Origin: JALORV01 sp963766365 | GTDB lineage: Bacteria > Pseudomonadota > Gammaproteobacteria > Burkholderiales > Burkholderiaceae_F | Length of the DNA stretch: 64,000 bases | Direction: 5' to 3' | NCBI GenBank assembly: GCA_963766365.1 | Contig: CAVXZK010000016.1 | Coordinates: 62,001-126,000 of the forward strand | Shown here: piece after piece, positions 36,699 to 45,475 of the stretch | Position numbering within the stretch: position 1 is the stretch's first letter | How the letters are laid out: each line of letters begins with the position of its first letter | Notes under the pieces: generated by a model | What the model saw: only the letters and a program-made list of their open reading frames with translations | Told to the model about the DNA's origin: nothing | Database searches by the model: none | Made by a program: the position numbers and the translations under genes

Positions 36699-36802
36699 CC
36701 GCGCGCCACGCCCGCTCGGCGACCTGACTTGCACAGTACGCGGAAGGGCACCATGCTTTCGATTCTTCCGCCGCCGCGCGCGGCAGTTCGCTGAGGGGTA
36801 CC

Positions 36803-37753
36803 GTGGAAAAGAAGTTTGCCTCGCAGGCTGACCTTGATGAAAAGAAGATCAGCTTCGACCGGTTGTCCGATCACGCCTACGCCTATACCGCCGAGGGCGA
36901 TCCGAATACCGGAGTCATCATCGGCGACGACAGCGTGATGGTGATCGACGCCCAGGCCACGCCCGTGATGGCGCAGGACGTGATCCGCCACATCCGATCG
37001 GTGACGGACAAGCCGATCAAGTACGTCACGCTGACGCACTACCACGCCGTGCGCGTGCTCGGCGCTTCGGGCTACCGGCCGCAGCACATCCTGGCCAGCC
37101 GCGACACCTACGACCTCATCGTCGAGCGCGGCGAGCAGGACATGAAGAGCGAGATCGAGCGCTTCCCTCGTCTGTTCCAGGCGGTCGAGTCGGTGCCCGG
37201 ACTCACGTGGCCGACGATCGTGTTCGACAAGCGCATGACGCTGTGGATGGGCAAGCTGCAGGTCGACCTCATGCAGCTGGGGCGTGGCCACACGAAGGGC
37301 GACACGGTGGTGTGGCTGCCGCAGGAAAGGATCCTGTTCTCGGGCGACCTGGTGGAATACGACGCGACGCCGTACACCGGGGACGCCTACCTGACCGACT
37401 GGCCCGGGACGCTCGATGCGATCGCGGCGCTGCATCCGCAGAAACTGGTGCCCGGACGCGGCGCGGCGCTGCAGTCGCCCGAAGCCGTGAAGTCGGGACT
37501 CGACGGCACGCGCGCGTTCGTGACGGCGATGTTCGAGGCGGTGAAGAGCGGTGCGCGCGCCGGCCGCGACCTGCGCGCGGTCTATCGCGAAACCTACGAC
37601 ACGCTTAAACCGCAGTTCGGGCACTGGGTCATCTTTGACCATTGTCTGCCGTTCGACGTCAGCCGTGCGTACGATGAGGCGACGGGTCACGTGCATCCGC
37701 GCATCTGGACGGCGCAGCGCGACAAGGACATGTGGGAGGCGCTCGAAGGCTAG
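36803..37753 (+). CDS. Metallo-beta-lactamase-fold hydrolase with altered metal motif
   Basis: A 316-residue MBL-fold protein. The start is a GTG at 36803 preceded by GAGGGG. Fold markers are NTGVIIGDDSVMVIDAQATP, then the metal motif region YVTLTHYHAVRVLGASGY, then GRGHTKGDTVVWLPQERILF and SGDLVEYDATPYTGD. The normal HxHxDH signature reads HYHAVR here, so the Asp and final His are replaced; the second-site His (GRGHTKGD) and Asp (SGDLVE) remain. This suggests a single metal or a different chemistry rather than a classical di-zinc lactamase. It is followed by an FAD monooxygenase and a DUF2783 gene, an arrangement that looks like one catabolic unit. The reaction is unknown. Confidence 0.82.
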   Translation: MEKKFASQADLDEKKISFDRLSDHAYAYTAEGDPNTGVIIGDDSVMVIDAQATPVMAQDVIRHIRSVTDKPIKYVTLTHYHAVRVLGASGYRPQHILASRDTYDLIVERGEQDMKSEIERFPRLFQAVESVPGLTWPTIVFDKRMTLWMGKLQVDLMQLGRGHTKGDTVVWLPQERILFSGDLVEYDATPYTGDAYLTDWPGTLDAIAALHPQKLVPGRGAALQSPEAVKSGLDGTRAFVTAMFEAVKSGARAGRDLRAVYRETYDTLKPQFGHWVIFDHCLPFDVSRAYDEATGHVHPRIWTAQRDKDMWEALEG

Positions 37754-37755
37754 TC

Positions 37756-37848
37756 GCCTCGGGTGTACGCGATCGCTGCGCGATCGCACGTGCACCCTCG
37801 GTGGTTTGAAGTGAAGGGCGGGCTTGGGGCGGCCCGGCGCCCGCCCTT
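37756..37848 (+). repeat. Structured intergenic repeat, copy 2 (two hairpins)
   Basis: Same element as at 34617-34710. The first hairpin is built on CGATCGC-tgc-GCGATCG inside the shared GCCTCGGGTGTAC...CGTGCACCCTCGG frame. The second has arms AAGGGCGGGC (37814-37823) and GCCCGCCCTT (37839-37848) around the loop ttggggcggcccggc. Arm sequences differ from copy 1 but stay complementary. It begins three bases after the MBL gene stop. Confidence 0.75.
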
Positions 37849-37891
37849 GGTACAAGTACAGAGACAAAGGGGAGGCGGCCGTCGCGTTGCT

Positions 37892-39550
37892 ATGCCATCG
37901 ACTTACAAGGCTCCCGAGTATCCATATGTGACTCCCCCCGAGATCGCGGCGGGCGGTGTAGCGAAGACGCGGGTGGTGATCGTGGGCGCCGGTCCGATCG
38001 GGCTGGCGGCGGCCATCGATCTCGCGCTGCAGGGCATCGACTTCATCATCGTCGATGACAACAACACCGTGAGCGTCGGCTCGCGCGCGATCTGCTATGC
38101 GAAGCGGGCGCTCGAAATCCTCGACCGGCTGGGCTGCGGCGAGCCGGTCTGCGTGCGCGGCATCAGCTGGAAGGTCGGCAAGGTCTTCTCCCACGACAAG
38201 CTCGCCTACCAGTTCGACCTGCTGCCCGAACCGGGCCACAAGCGGCCGGCCTTCGTCAACCTGCAGCAGTACCACCTCGAGGAGGCGCTGGTCGATCGGC
38301 TGGCCGCGCTCGGCCATGCGGTGCGCTGGAGGAACAAGGGCATCGGCATCGAGCAGGATGGCGACACCGCGCGGCTGACGATCGAGACTCCCGACGGCAG
38401 TTACGGCATCGAGGCGGATTACGTGATCGCGGCTGACGGCGCACGCAGTGCGCTGCGCGACCTGATGGGACTCGAATGGAAGGGGCAGGTGTTCCATGAC
38501 CGCTTCCTGATCGCCGACGTGCACATGAAGGGCGAGTTTCCGAGCGAGCGCTGGTTCTGGTTCGACCCGCCGTTCCATCCGGGCCAGTCCGCGCTGCTGC
38601 ACCGGCAGGCAGACGACGTGTGGCGCATCGACTTCCAACTCGGCTGGGATGCCGATCCCGAGGAGGAAAAGAAGCCCGAGCGCGTGGTCCCGCGCATCCG
38701 CGCGATGCTCGGCGACGCGCGCCCGTTCGAACTCGAATGGGTCAGCGTCTATACGTTCCAGTGCCGCCGCCTCGATCGCTTCGTCCATGGCCGCGTGATC
38801 TTCGCCGGCGATGCCGCGCACCAGGTGTCGCCGTTCGGTGCGCGCGGCGCCAACAGCGGTTTCCAGGACATCGACAACCTGTGCTGGAAGCTGGCCCGGG
38901 TGCTGCGGGACCAGTCGCCGGCGTCGCTGCTTGACAGCTACGACCGCGAACGCGTCGAGGCGGCTGAAGAGAACATCCTCAATTCAACGCGTGCGACCGA
39001 CTTCATCACGCCCAAGACTCCGGTGAGTCGCACGTTCCGCGATGCCGTGCTGTCGCTGTCGCAGCGGCATCCGTTCGCGCGACAACTCGTGAACAGTGGC
39101 CGCTTGTCGATGCCGACCACGCACCGTGGCAGCGCGTTGTCTTCCCTGGACCGCGATGTGTTCGCGGGCGCGATGGTGCCCGGAGCCCCGGCAGCTGACG
39201 CACCGGTGCGCGTCCGCGGAGGCAGCAGCTGGCTGCTCGACGAACTGGGCGGCCACTTTGACCTGCTGGTCTTCGGACCCGTGGCGCCGCAGTGGCTCGA
39301 TGAGCTGCAGCGCTCCCTTGGCGCCGAGGTGCGATTGACGCTGATCGTGGCGCGTCCCACGGACACGGTGACCGCAGACGTCCGCGTCATCGAAGACGTC
39401 GAGGGCCTGATGCGACAGCGTTACGACAGCGTGGCCGGGACGGTGTATCTGCTGCGGCCGGACCAGCACGTGGCCGCGCGCTGGCGCGCTCCGCGACTGG
39501 TCGAAGTGCTCGAAGGCCTGGTGCGTGCGCAGGGTCGGGGAGGGCATTGA
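37892..39550 (+). CDS. FAD-dependent aromatic-type monooxygenase (PheA/TfdB family)
   Basis: A 552-residue flavoprotein hydroxylase. The dinucleotide-binding motif is VVIVGAGPIGLAAAIDLALQ (about residues 28-47). The DG motif is YVIAADGARSALRDLMGL. The second FAD motif is VIFAGDAAHQVSPFGARGAN, with the GD that contacts the ribityl chain. The C-terminal thioredoxin-like domain (LDELGGHFDLLVFGP, LLRPDQHVAARWRA) is characteristic of the phenol hydroxylase/TfdB branch, which uses NAD(P)H and O2 to hydroxylate aromatic rings. I chose the ATG at 37892; an open extension back to 37763 runs through the repeat element and is not protein-like. The DUF2783 gene begins at 39552. The substrate is not identifiable, though the nearby paa cluster fits an aromatic theme. 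Confidence 0.87.
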   Translation: MPSTYKAPEYPYVTPPEIAAGGVAKTRVVIVGAGPIGLAAAIDLALQGIDFIIVDDNNTVSVGSRAICYAKRALEILDRLGCGEPVCVRGISWKVGKVFSHDKLAYQFDLLPEPGHKRPAFVNLQQYHLEEALVDRLAALGHAVRWRNKGIGIEQDGDTARLTIETPDGSYGIEADYVIAADGARSALRDLMGLEWKGQVFHDRFLIADVHMKGEFPSERWFWFDPPFHPGQSALLHRQADDVWRIDFQLGWDADPEEEKKPERVVPRIRAMLGDARPFELEWVSVYTFQCRRLDRFVHGRVIFAGDAAHQVSPFGARGANSGFQDIDNLCWKLARVLRDQSPASLLDSYDRERVEAAEENILNSTRATDFITPKTPVSRTFRDAVLSLSQRHPFARQLVNSGRLSMPTTHRGSALSSLDRDVFAGAMVPGAPAADAPVRVRGGSSWLLDELGGHFDLLVFGPVAPQWLDELQRSLGAEVRLTLIVARPTDTVTADVRVIEDVEGLMRQRYDSVAGTVYLLRPDQHVAARWRAPRLVEVLEGLVRAQGRGGH

Positions 39551-39551
39551 G

Positions 39552-39746
39552 ATGTCACTGAACACCGACCCCAACTTCGACCGCCCGGACGACTTCTACC
39601 AGGCTCTGATCGACGCCCACGCGGGACTGACCGAAGCGCAGAGCGCGGCGCTGAACGCGCGGCTGATCCTGCTGCTGGCGAACCAGGTCGGCGATTTCGC
39701 TACGCTGCGCGCGGCCATTGCAGCGGCGCGTGAAGCGCTCGACTGA
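39552..39746 (+). CDS. DUF2783 small protein
   Basis: A 64-residue protein beginning MSLNTDPNFDRPDDFYQALI and containing AHAGLTEAQSAALNARLILL. This is the pattern of DUF2783 proteins, which in my memory are encoded directly after an FAD monooxygenase of this type. The ATG at 39552 sits one base after the stop of the monooxygenase, so the two are translationally coupled. It is predicted to be soluble and largely helical. No catalytic residues stand out. A role as a small subunit or chaperone of the monooxygenase is a guess. Confidence 0.75.
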   Translation: MSLNTDPNFDRPDDFYQALIDAHAGLTEAQSAALNARLILLLANQVGDFATLRAAIAAAREALD

Positions 39747-39752
39747 CCGCGG

Positions 39753-40361
39753 TTATTCGCGCTTCGTCGAGACGAGCGGTACCACGCCGTCGACGTCGAT
39801 TTCGATGCGCTTGCGGTCGGCCTCGACGGCCGCGAGTGGCGGCACTTCGCGCAGTGTCTGCAGGCTGCGACGCGTCAGGTCCTGGTAGCTGCGGGTGCCG
39901 CTCATTTTCCAGCTCACTTCGTCATCCGAGAGCCGGCGCATCACCTTGGCCGGCGTGCCGACGGCGAGTGATCGCGGTGGCACCACCATGCCGGCCTTGA
40001 CGAACGCGCAGGCGGCCACGATCGAGGATTCACCGATCACCGCCTCGTCCATCACGACCGCGTTCATGCCGACCATCGCGTTCTTCCTGACGATGCAGCC
40101 GTGCAGGATGGCCCCGTGGCCGATATGGCCGTCTTCCTCGACGACGGTATCGGTGCCGGGGAAGCCGTGCATCACGCAGCAGTCCTGAACGTTGCTGCCT
40201 CGCTCCAGGATGATGCGGCCGAAATCCCCGCGCAGGCTCGCGCCTGGGGCCACATAACACCCCGGCCCGACGATCACGTCGCCGATCAGTATTGCCGTCG
40301 GATGCACGTACGCCGTCGGATCGACGACGGGCACGATTCCGTTGATCTCGTAACAGGGCAC
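39753..40361 (-). CDS. paaY: Phenylacetate-pathway hexapeptide-repeat thioesterase PaaY
   Basis: Left-handed beta-helix protein of the gamma-carbonic-anhydrase-like family, 202 residues. It starts PCYEINGIVPVVDPTAYVHP, then shows hexapeptide repeats (ILIGDVIVGPGCYVAPGASL, GHIGHGAILHGCIVRKNAMV). The His residues of VMHGFPG and GHIGHGAILHG are the metal ligands. The extended C-terminus (GTRSYQDLTRRSLQTLREVP, then PLAAVEADRKR) is what distinguishes PaaY from generic carbonic anhydrases. PaaY hydrolyses dead-end CoA esters that form when the ring-opening step of the paa pathway falters. It reads convergently with the DUF2783 gene (6-base gap) and lies about 3.3 kb from paaN, not inside the main paa operon. 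Confidence 0.88.
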   Translation of the reverse strand: MPCYEINGIVPVVDPTAYVHPTAILIGDVIVGPGCYVAPGASLRGDFGRIILERGSNVQDCCVMHGFPGTDTVVEEDGHIGHGAILHGCIVRKNAMVGMNAVVMDEAVIGESSIVAACAFVKAGMVVPPRSLAVGTPAKVMRRLSDDEVSWKMSGTRSYQDLTRRSLQTLREVPPLAAVEADRKRIEIDVDGVVPLVSTKRE

Positions 40362-40534
40362 GCCATCTCCTTGATGCGCGGTGCCCCACCTGGACCGGGA
40401 CGAAGCAGCGCGATCGGTCTACTGCGACTCGGACCTCGATGCTTGGTAAGGTACGAGTGTGCTCATCAAAGTTTAAACCGAACCGCATGCCTCTCCAGTC
40501 GAATGCACTCGCGCGACAGTGAAGGAGATCGTGA

Positions 40535-41749
40535 ATGAGCCCTGCCGAGTACCCGTTCCTTCCTGATTGGCCGCCCGCGGTGACTCCATTGGCCTGGGTG
40601 GCGGCGCTACTGCTGCTTGCAATTGTCGCGGGAGAGGCAACGCGTCGCTGGTTGCGTGTCTCGCGCGTGATCGGGTACCTGCTGGCCGGCGCAGTGCTCG
40701 GCCCGCACGCAGCCAGCGTGCTGGACGCCGACACGCTGGAAACGCTGCGCATCTTCAGCGACATTGCGGTCGGATTGCTGCTCTTCGAACTGGGTCAGCG
40801 CGTCGATCTCGGGTGGCTGCGTCGCAATCCCTGGCTGCTCGTCACCAGCGTGTGCGAAGCGCTGCTCACCTTTGTCGCGGTCTTCGTCGTGATGCGGCTG
40901 TTCGACGTGCGGGCAGTGACCGCGGCCGCGGCCGGCGTCCTGGCCATCGCGACATCGCCGGCAGTCGTTGTCACGCTCATCAAGGATCTGCGGGCACAGG
41001 GCCAGGTGACCGAGCGCGTGATGTTGTTCACGGCGCTCAACACGACCTATGCAGTGGTGGGCCTCGCGCTGATCTTCGGCTGGCTGCACTTCGAGAGCGC
41101 GAAGGCGTCGACCTTGATCGTCGCGCACCCGCTTTACCTGATCACCGGCTCTCTCGTGCTCGCGGCCCTGCTGGCTGTCGTGATGATCCTGCTGCTGCGG
41201 CTGTTCGGGCGCAAGCCGGCCTTCCAGTTCGCGATCACGATCGCGCTCGTGCTGCTCACGGTCGCCGCGGCCTCCGAACTGGGCCTGCTCGTGCCGCTGA
41301 CGCTGCTGCTGCTGGGAGTGTTCGGGCGGATCTTCGATCGCGACCGGCACTTCGTATCGCTGCGTTTCGGACACAGCGCGATGCTGTTCGTCGTGCTGCT
41401 TTTCGCACTGGCCGGTGCGGGCCTCGAGTTTCGCGGCTGGCTCGCCGCATTGCCGATGGCACTGGGGTTCATCGCGGCCCGCTATCTCGGCAAGCTCGTT
41501 CCTGTGCTTCTTTTCGCCCGGCCCAGCAGCCTGACTGCGCGCAAGGCTTCGCTCGTGCAACTGGGCCTGACGCCGATGTCCGGGCTGGCACTGCTGATGC
41601 TGCAGGACCTCGCCCAGCAGGCCCCGGTGCTGGCCCAGGAAATCGCCGCCAGCATGTATCTCGCGATCACGATCCTGGCGTTCGCAGGACCGGTCGCCCT
41701 GCAATTCGCGCTGAACCGGGCCGGCGAGACGGAGGAGGGCGAACCATGA
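40535..41749 (+). CDS. CPA2-family cation/proton antiporter (KefB-like membrane domain)
   Basis: A 404-residue membrane protein with about 12 hydrophobic helices and the Na+/H+ exchanger fold: VIGYLLAGAVLGPHAASVLD, DIAVGLLLFELGQRVDL, ATSPAVVVTLIKDLRAQGQV. It lacks the cytoplasmic TrkA-N domain of full-length KefB/KefC, so it is the short form. It exchanges K+ or Na+ for protons by family analogy. The start ATG (40535) has GAAGGAGATC upstream. Its stop overlaps the start of the YbdK-type ligase gene (ATGA), and that gene overlaps the next, so three genes form a tight operon. Coupling of a Kef-type antiporter with a glutamate-cysteine-ligase-like enzyme recalls glutathione control of Kef channels. 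Confidence 0.85.
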   Translation: MSPAEYPFLPDWPPAVTPLAWVAALLLLAIVAGEATRRWLRVSRVIGYLLAGAVLGPHAASVLDADTLETLRIFSDIAVGLLLFELGQRVDLGWLRRNPWLLVTSVCEALLTFVAVFVVMRLFDVRAVTAAAAGVLAIATSPAVVVTLIKDLRAQGQVTERVMLFTALNTTYAVVGLALIFGWLHFESAKASTLIVAHPLYLITGSLVLAALLAVVMILLLRLFGRKPAFQFAITIALVLLTVAAASELGLLVPLTLLLLGVFGRIFDRDRHFVSLRFGHSAMLFVVLLFALAGAGLEFRGWLAALPMALGFIAARYLGKLVPVLLFARPSSLTARKASLVQLGLTPMSGLALLMLQDLAQQAPVLAQEIAASMYLAITILAFAGPVALQFALNRAGETEEGEP

Positions 41750-42867
41750 GCGACATGCAATTCGGGCCCTCCAAGGCGCTGACGTTCGGCATCGAACTCG
41801 AACTGCAGATACTGAGCCGGCGCGACTGTGACCTGACGCGCGGTGCGAACGACCTGCTGCGCGTCATCGAGCGCAGCGGTAGTCAAAGCGACATCAAGCC
41901 CGAGATCACCGAGAGCATGATCGAAGTCGCGACCGGCATCCACGAGCGCTACGCGGATGCGCTGGACGAGCTGCGCGGCATACGCGACACGGTGGTGACT
42001 GCAGCCGACCGGCTGAACCTGCTGATCGCCGGCGGCGGCGCGCATCCGTTCCAGCACTGGAGCGAGCGCAAGATCTTCGACAAGCCGCGCTTCAAGCAGA
42101 TCTCCTCCTTGTACGGCTATCTCGCGAAGCAGTTCACGATCTTCGGCCAGCACGTGCACATCGGCTGCGCCGATGGCGACAGCGCGATGTACCTGTTGCA
42201 CGCGCTGGGGCGGTACGTCCCCCACTTCATTGCTCTGGCCGCTTCGTCGCCGTACCAGCAGGGTGTCGACACCGCCTACGACTCTTCACGCCTGAATTCG
42301 GTCTTTGCGTTTCCGCTTTCGGGACGCGCGCCGATCGTCGATCGCTGGGCCGGTTTCGTGTCCTACTTCGAGAAGATGCGGGCAGCGAGCGTGGTCGAAA
42401 GCATGAAGGACTTCTACTGGGACATCCGGCCCAAGCCCGAATACGGCACGATCGAAGTACGGGTGTTCGACACGCCGCTCACGGTTGAACGGGCGGCCGC
42501 TCTGGCCGCATATGTACAGGCTCTGGCCCGGCACCTCCTGATCGACCGTCCGATCACCGTCGACGACGACCTGTACCTCACCTACACCTACAACCGGTTC
42601 CAGGCCTGCAGGTTCGGCCTCGAGGGCCTGATGATCGATCCGGTCTCGCACGAGCACGTGCCGATTCACGAGGACATCGTGTCGACCTGCGAGAAGCTGG
42701 CGGTCGACGGACAGGAACTGCAGTCGTCCACGGCCATCGATCTGGTCGCGCGCTGGGCGCGCGAACGCGACAACGATGCGCGCTGGATGCGCGAGCAGTT
42801 TGCCGAGACCGAATCCCTAGCGGATCTGATGTGGAAGCAAAGTCGGTACTGGAGAACCGGGGTCTAG
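41746..42867 (+). CDS. ybdK: YbdK-type carboxylate-amine ligase (GCS2 family)
   Basis: A 373-residue ATP-dependent ligase of the glutamate-cysteine ligase type 2 family. N-terminal signature: ALTFGIELELQILSRRDCDL, then KPEITESMIEVATGIHERY. Further family markers are FGQHVHIGCADGDSAMYLLH, SSPYQQGVDTAYDSSRLNSV, DFYWDIRPKPEYGTIEVRVF and CRFGLEGLMIDP. E. coli YbdK has weak glutamate-cysteine ligase activity; the physiological product is unknown. The ATG at 41746 overlaps the antiporter stop and has GGAGGAG ahead of it. The open frame extends far upstream inside the antiporter gene, but only as a shadow. It shares 37 bases with the downstream amidotransferase gene. Confidence 0.9.
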   Translation: MSDMQFGPSKALTFGIELELQILSRRDCDLTRGANDLLRVIERSGSQSDIKPEITESMIEVATGIHERYADALDELRGIRDTVVTAADRLNLLIAGGGAHPFQHWSERKIFDKPRFKQISSLYGYLAKQFTIFGQHVHIGCADGDSAMYLLHALGRYVPHFIALAASSPYQQGVDTAYDSSRLNSVFAFPLSGRAPIVDRWAGFVSYFEKMRAASVVESMKDFYWDIRPKPEYGTIEVRVFDTPLTVERAAALAAYVQALARHLLIDRPITVDDDLYLTYTYNRFQACRFGLEGLMIDPVSHEHVPIHEDIVSTCEKLAVDGQELQSSTAIDLVARWARERDNDARWMREQFAETESLADLMWKQSRYWRTGV

Positions 42868-43742
42868 ACGGGCGCTCCGCGCCTACGTCGGACCTGCAGA
42901 GGTCGGCGCCAGTGCAGCAGCCGCTGCGCATCGGCGTGTCGGCGCGCATCCTGCACCCGGAAGGCGCGCAGGCACTCGGGTTTCGCGGAAAGACCCTGCA
43001 GTATCTCGAGACCTCGGTGGCACATTGGCTGATGGCGCACGGTGCTCTCGTCTACATGGTGCCGACGATTGAATCGGGGTCGCAGATCCGGCGTGCCGGC
43101 ATCTCGATGCGCGACTACGTCAACTCCCTCGATGGTCTCGTGCTCCAGGGTGGCGCCGACGTCAGTCCCGAGACTTATCACGAGCAGCCGATGCGGCCGG
43201 AATGGAACGGCGACCGCGTGCGCGACATGTACGAGATCGAGATGCTGTGGGCCTTCGTGTTCGAGCAGAAGCCGGTGCTCGGAATCTGCCGCGGGCTGCA
43301 GCTGATCAATGTCGCGTTCAACGGTTCGCTGTACCAGGACATTCCGACCCAGATGCCGTCAGCCCTCACGCACGTCGACCCCACGCTTTACGACACGTTG
43401 CACCACGATGTCGCGTTTCAGCCGGACTCGCTGCTGGCCGGGCTCTACGGAAGCGACGCGCCGCTGCGCGTGAACAGCATCCATCACCAGTGCATCAAGC
43501 ACCTCGGCAACGGGCTGGTCATCGAAGCGGTCTCGCCGTCCGATGGCGTCATCGAGGCGGTGCGCTGGACCGGCTCGAGCTTCGTGATGGGCGTTCAATG
43601 GCATCCCGAGTTCCACGCGTCGCAGGAAGGTCACCTGCTCGACAGCGGACCGGTGGTCTCGAATTTCCTGAGCCAGTGCGTCGCGCGGCGAAGCTCAGCG
43701 GGCGCACCTACACGTTCGGCGCGTGCCAGCGGCGCTGAATGA
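42831..43742 (+). CDS. Class I glutamine amidotransferase / gamma-glutamyl hydrolase (PuuD-like)
   Basis: A 303-residue protein of the peptidase C26 family. The catalytic Cys lies in PVLGICRGLQLINVAFNGSL (about residue 150), and the His and Glu in MGVQWHPEFHASQEG. The segment GLVLQGGADVSPETYHEQP gives the oxyanion region. Related enzymes cleave gamma-glutamyl-GABA or polyglutamyl chains. The reading opens with GTG at 42831 inside the ybdK-like gene; the first 30 residues are not conserved, so the real start could be later. Because a ligase that forms gamma-glutamyl-type bonds and a hydrolase that cuts them are coupled, the pair may handle a gamma-glutamyl compound. It ends convergently with paaN, overlapping its 3' end by 35 bases. 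Confidence 0.85.
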   Translation: MEAKSVLENRGLDGRSAPTSDLQRSAPVQQPLRIGVSARILHPEGAQALGFRGKTLQYLETSVAHWLMAHGALVYMVPTIESGSQIRRAGISMRDYVNSLDGLVLQGGADVSPETYHEQPMRPEWNGDRVRDMYEIEMLWAFVFEQKPVLGICRGLQLINVAFNGSLYQDIPTQMPSALTHVDPTLYDTLHHDVAFQPDSLLAGLYGSDAPLRVNSIHHQCIKHLGNGLVIEAVSPSDGVIEAVRWTGSSFVMGVQWHPEFHASQEGHLLDSGPVVSNFLSQCVARRSSAGAPTRSARASGAE

Positions 43743-45379
43743 CCCGAAAGCGATTGGCCACGAACGCTGAATCCGTGTAGCTCGCCGTCGCCGCGGGGTT
43801 CGCGCCGGTCGCGTGGTAGTCGGAAAACGCCGCCGACTGGTTGACGTAGACGTTGCCGGTCAGGTTGATCGACAGCGACACGCCGGCGCGCAGCGTGGCG
43901 GCCGTCATCGCGTTGATCACGTCCTGCTTCTTCGAATACAGCCCGACCGTCAGCGCACCGTGTTCCTTCACGGCCCGTTCCGACAGTGCGACCGCCGCCT
44001 GCCAGTCCTTCACCTTGACGACGAAGCTGATCGGCCCGAAGCGTTCCTGCATGTAGGCCGACTCCTTGCTGGTGTCGGCCTTCGAGAAGCAACGGCGAAT
44101 GCACGTTGGCCGCGGGAAACTCCGGGTGATCGATCTTGCGCGATGCAAGCACCACCTCGGCCAGCTGCGGCGCTTCCGTGATGCGCTTCAGCGTGTCGGG
44201 CGACTGGATCGCGCCTAGCACCGCGGTGGCGACGGCCGGATCGGCGAGGAACTTGTCGACTGCGGAACCGAGGTCGGCGGCGACCTGGTCGAAGCTCTTG
44301 GGGCCCTCGTCGGTCTCGATGCCGCCGGCTGGAACGAAGATGTCCTGCGTCGTCGTGCACATCTGTCCCGAATACAGGCTCAGCGTGAATGCGAGGTTCT
44401 TCAGCATCGCCTGGTAGCTGTCGGTCGACTCGACGACGACGTTGTTGACGCCGGCCAGTTCGGCATAGACCTGCGCCTGGCGCGCGTTGTCGACCAGCCA
44501 GCGTCCGAAGGCGTTGCTGCCGGTGAAGTCGATCGTCTTCACCGCCGGGTTCGTGGCGAGCGCCTGCGTGACCTTCGGATCGTCGGTGACGGCGAGTGTC
44601 AGGAGGTTCGGATCGATGCCGCTCTCGCGCAGCACTTCGCGGATGATGCGCACGCTGATCGCCGCCGGAAGGATGGCGTTCGGATGCGGCTTCACGATGA
44701 CCGCATTGCCGGTCGCCAGCGCGGCGAAAAGCCCCGGGTAGGTGTTCCACGTCGGAAAGGTGCCGCAGCCAATGACGAGCGCCACGCCCCGTCCGACGAT
44801 CTCGAAGCGTTTCTCCATCACGATCGGCGGGTTCTTGCCTTGTGGCTTTTCCCAACGGGCCGCGTGCGGAACGAAACTCATCTCGCGGTACGCGTAAACC
44901 ACGGCCTCGAGACCGCGGTCCTGCGCATGCGGTCCGCCGGCCTGGAACGCCATCATCCAGCCCTGTCCGGTGGTCAGCATCACTGCGTGTGCGATCTCGA
45001 AGCTGGCCTTGTTGATGCGCGCGAGCGCTTCGAGCAGGACGCCGGTGCGGCCTTCGGGCCCGAGTCGCTGCCACGCCGGCATCGCGGCCAGGCCGGCCTC
45101 GATCAGCGCCTGCGGATCGCACGACGGGTAATGCACGGCCAGCGCCACACCATACGGTGACTGCTCGCTCGAGACCCAGCCGGTCGGCGCGGGCTGGTCG
45201 AGATCGAAGCGCTTGCCGGTGTGCGCGAGTGCCGCGGCCTTGCCGTCGTCGTTCGCCGTTTCGCCGTAGACCTTGGGGCTCGGCTGCTCGGGATAAGCGC
45301 TCCAGAAGCCGCGCGTCTGGATCGCCGAAAGCGCGCCGTCGAGCGTCGCGCGGTGTTTCTCGAAAAGCGGGTGTGTCAC
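43708..45379 (-). pseudogene. paaN: paaN, phenylacetate ring-opening aldehyde dehydrogenase, with a frameshift
   Basis: PaaN oxidises the semialdehyde formed when the oxepin-CoA ring opens. The start is GTG at 45379, with AGGAG 6 bases ahead. The first part is intact: VIGCGTFPTWNTYPGLFAAL, NAVIVKPHPNAILPAAISVR, FTGSNAFGRWLVDN, the general-base Glu in QVYAELAGVNNVVVES and the nucleophile Cys in SLYSGQMCTTTQDIFVPAGG. After SPLLLE, at about 44079-44083, the frame breaks. The following PaaN sequence (SKESAYMQERFGPISFVVKV, then SLSINLTGNVYVNQSAAFSD) continues in another frame to the stop at 43708. One extra base, or a sequence error, explains it. Catalytic residues lie before the break, but about 120 C-terminal residues are lost. 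No MaoC hydratase domain is present. Confidence 0.8.
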
Positions 45380-45475
45380 GAATTCTCCTGTCTGCTGCAG
45401 CGCGGTAAGTCTGCGGCCGCGCGATGGGGCCGCAGGACGCTCTTGTCATCGGGGAACCAGCAAAGCTACTATTGA

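Noticed and set aside
40567..41745. In-frame N-terminal extension of the YbdK-type ligase
   Set aside because: It overlaps the antiporter gene in another phase and is Arg/Ala-rich without family similarity. The overlapping ATG at 41746 with GGAGGAG is the proper start.
42831..42914. ATG-started N-terminus for the glutamine amidotransferase
   Set aside because: The frame opens with GTG, and no ATG with a ribosome site is seen in the first 30 codons. The start was left at 42831 as uncertain.
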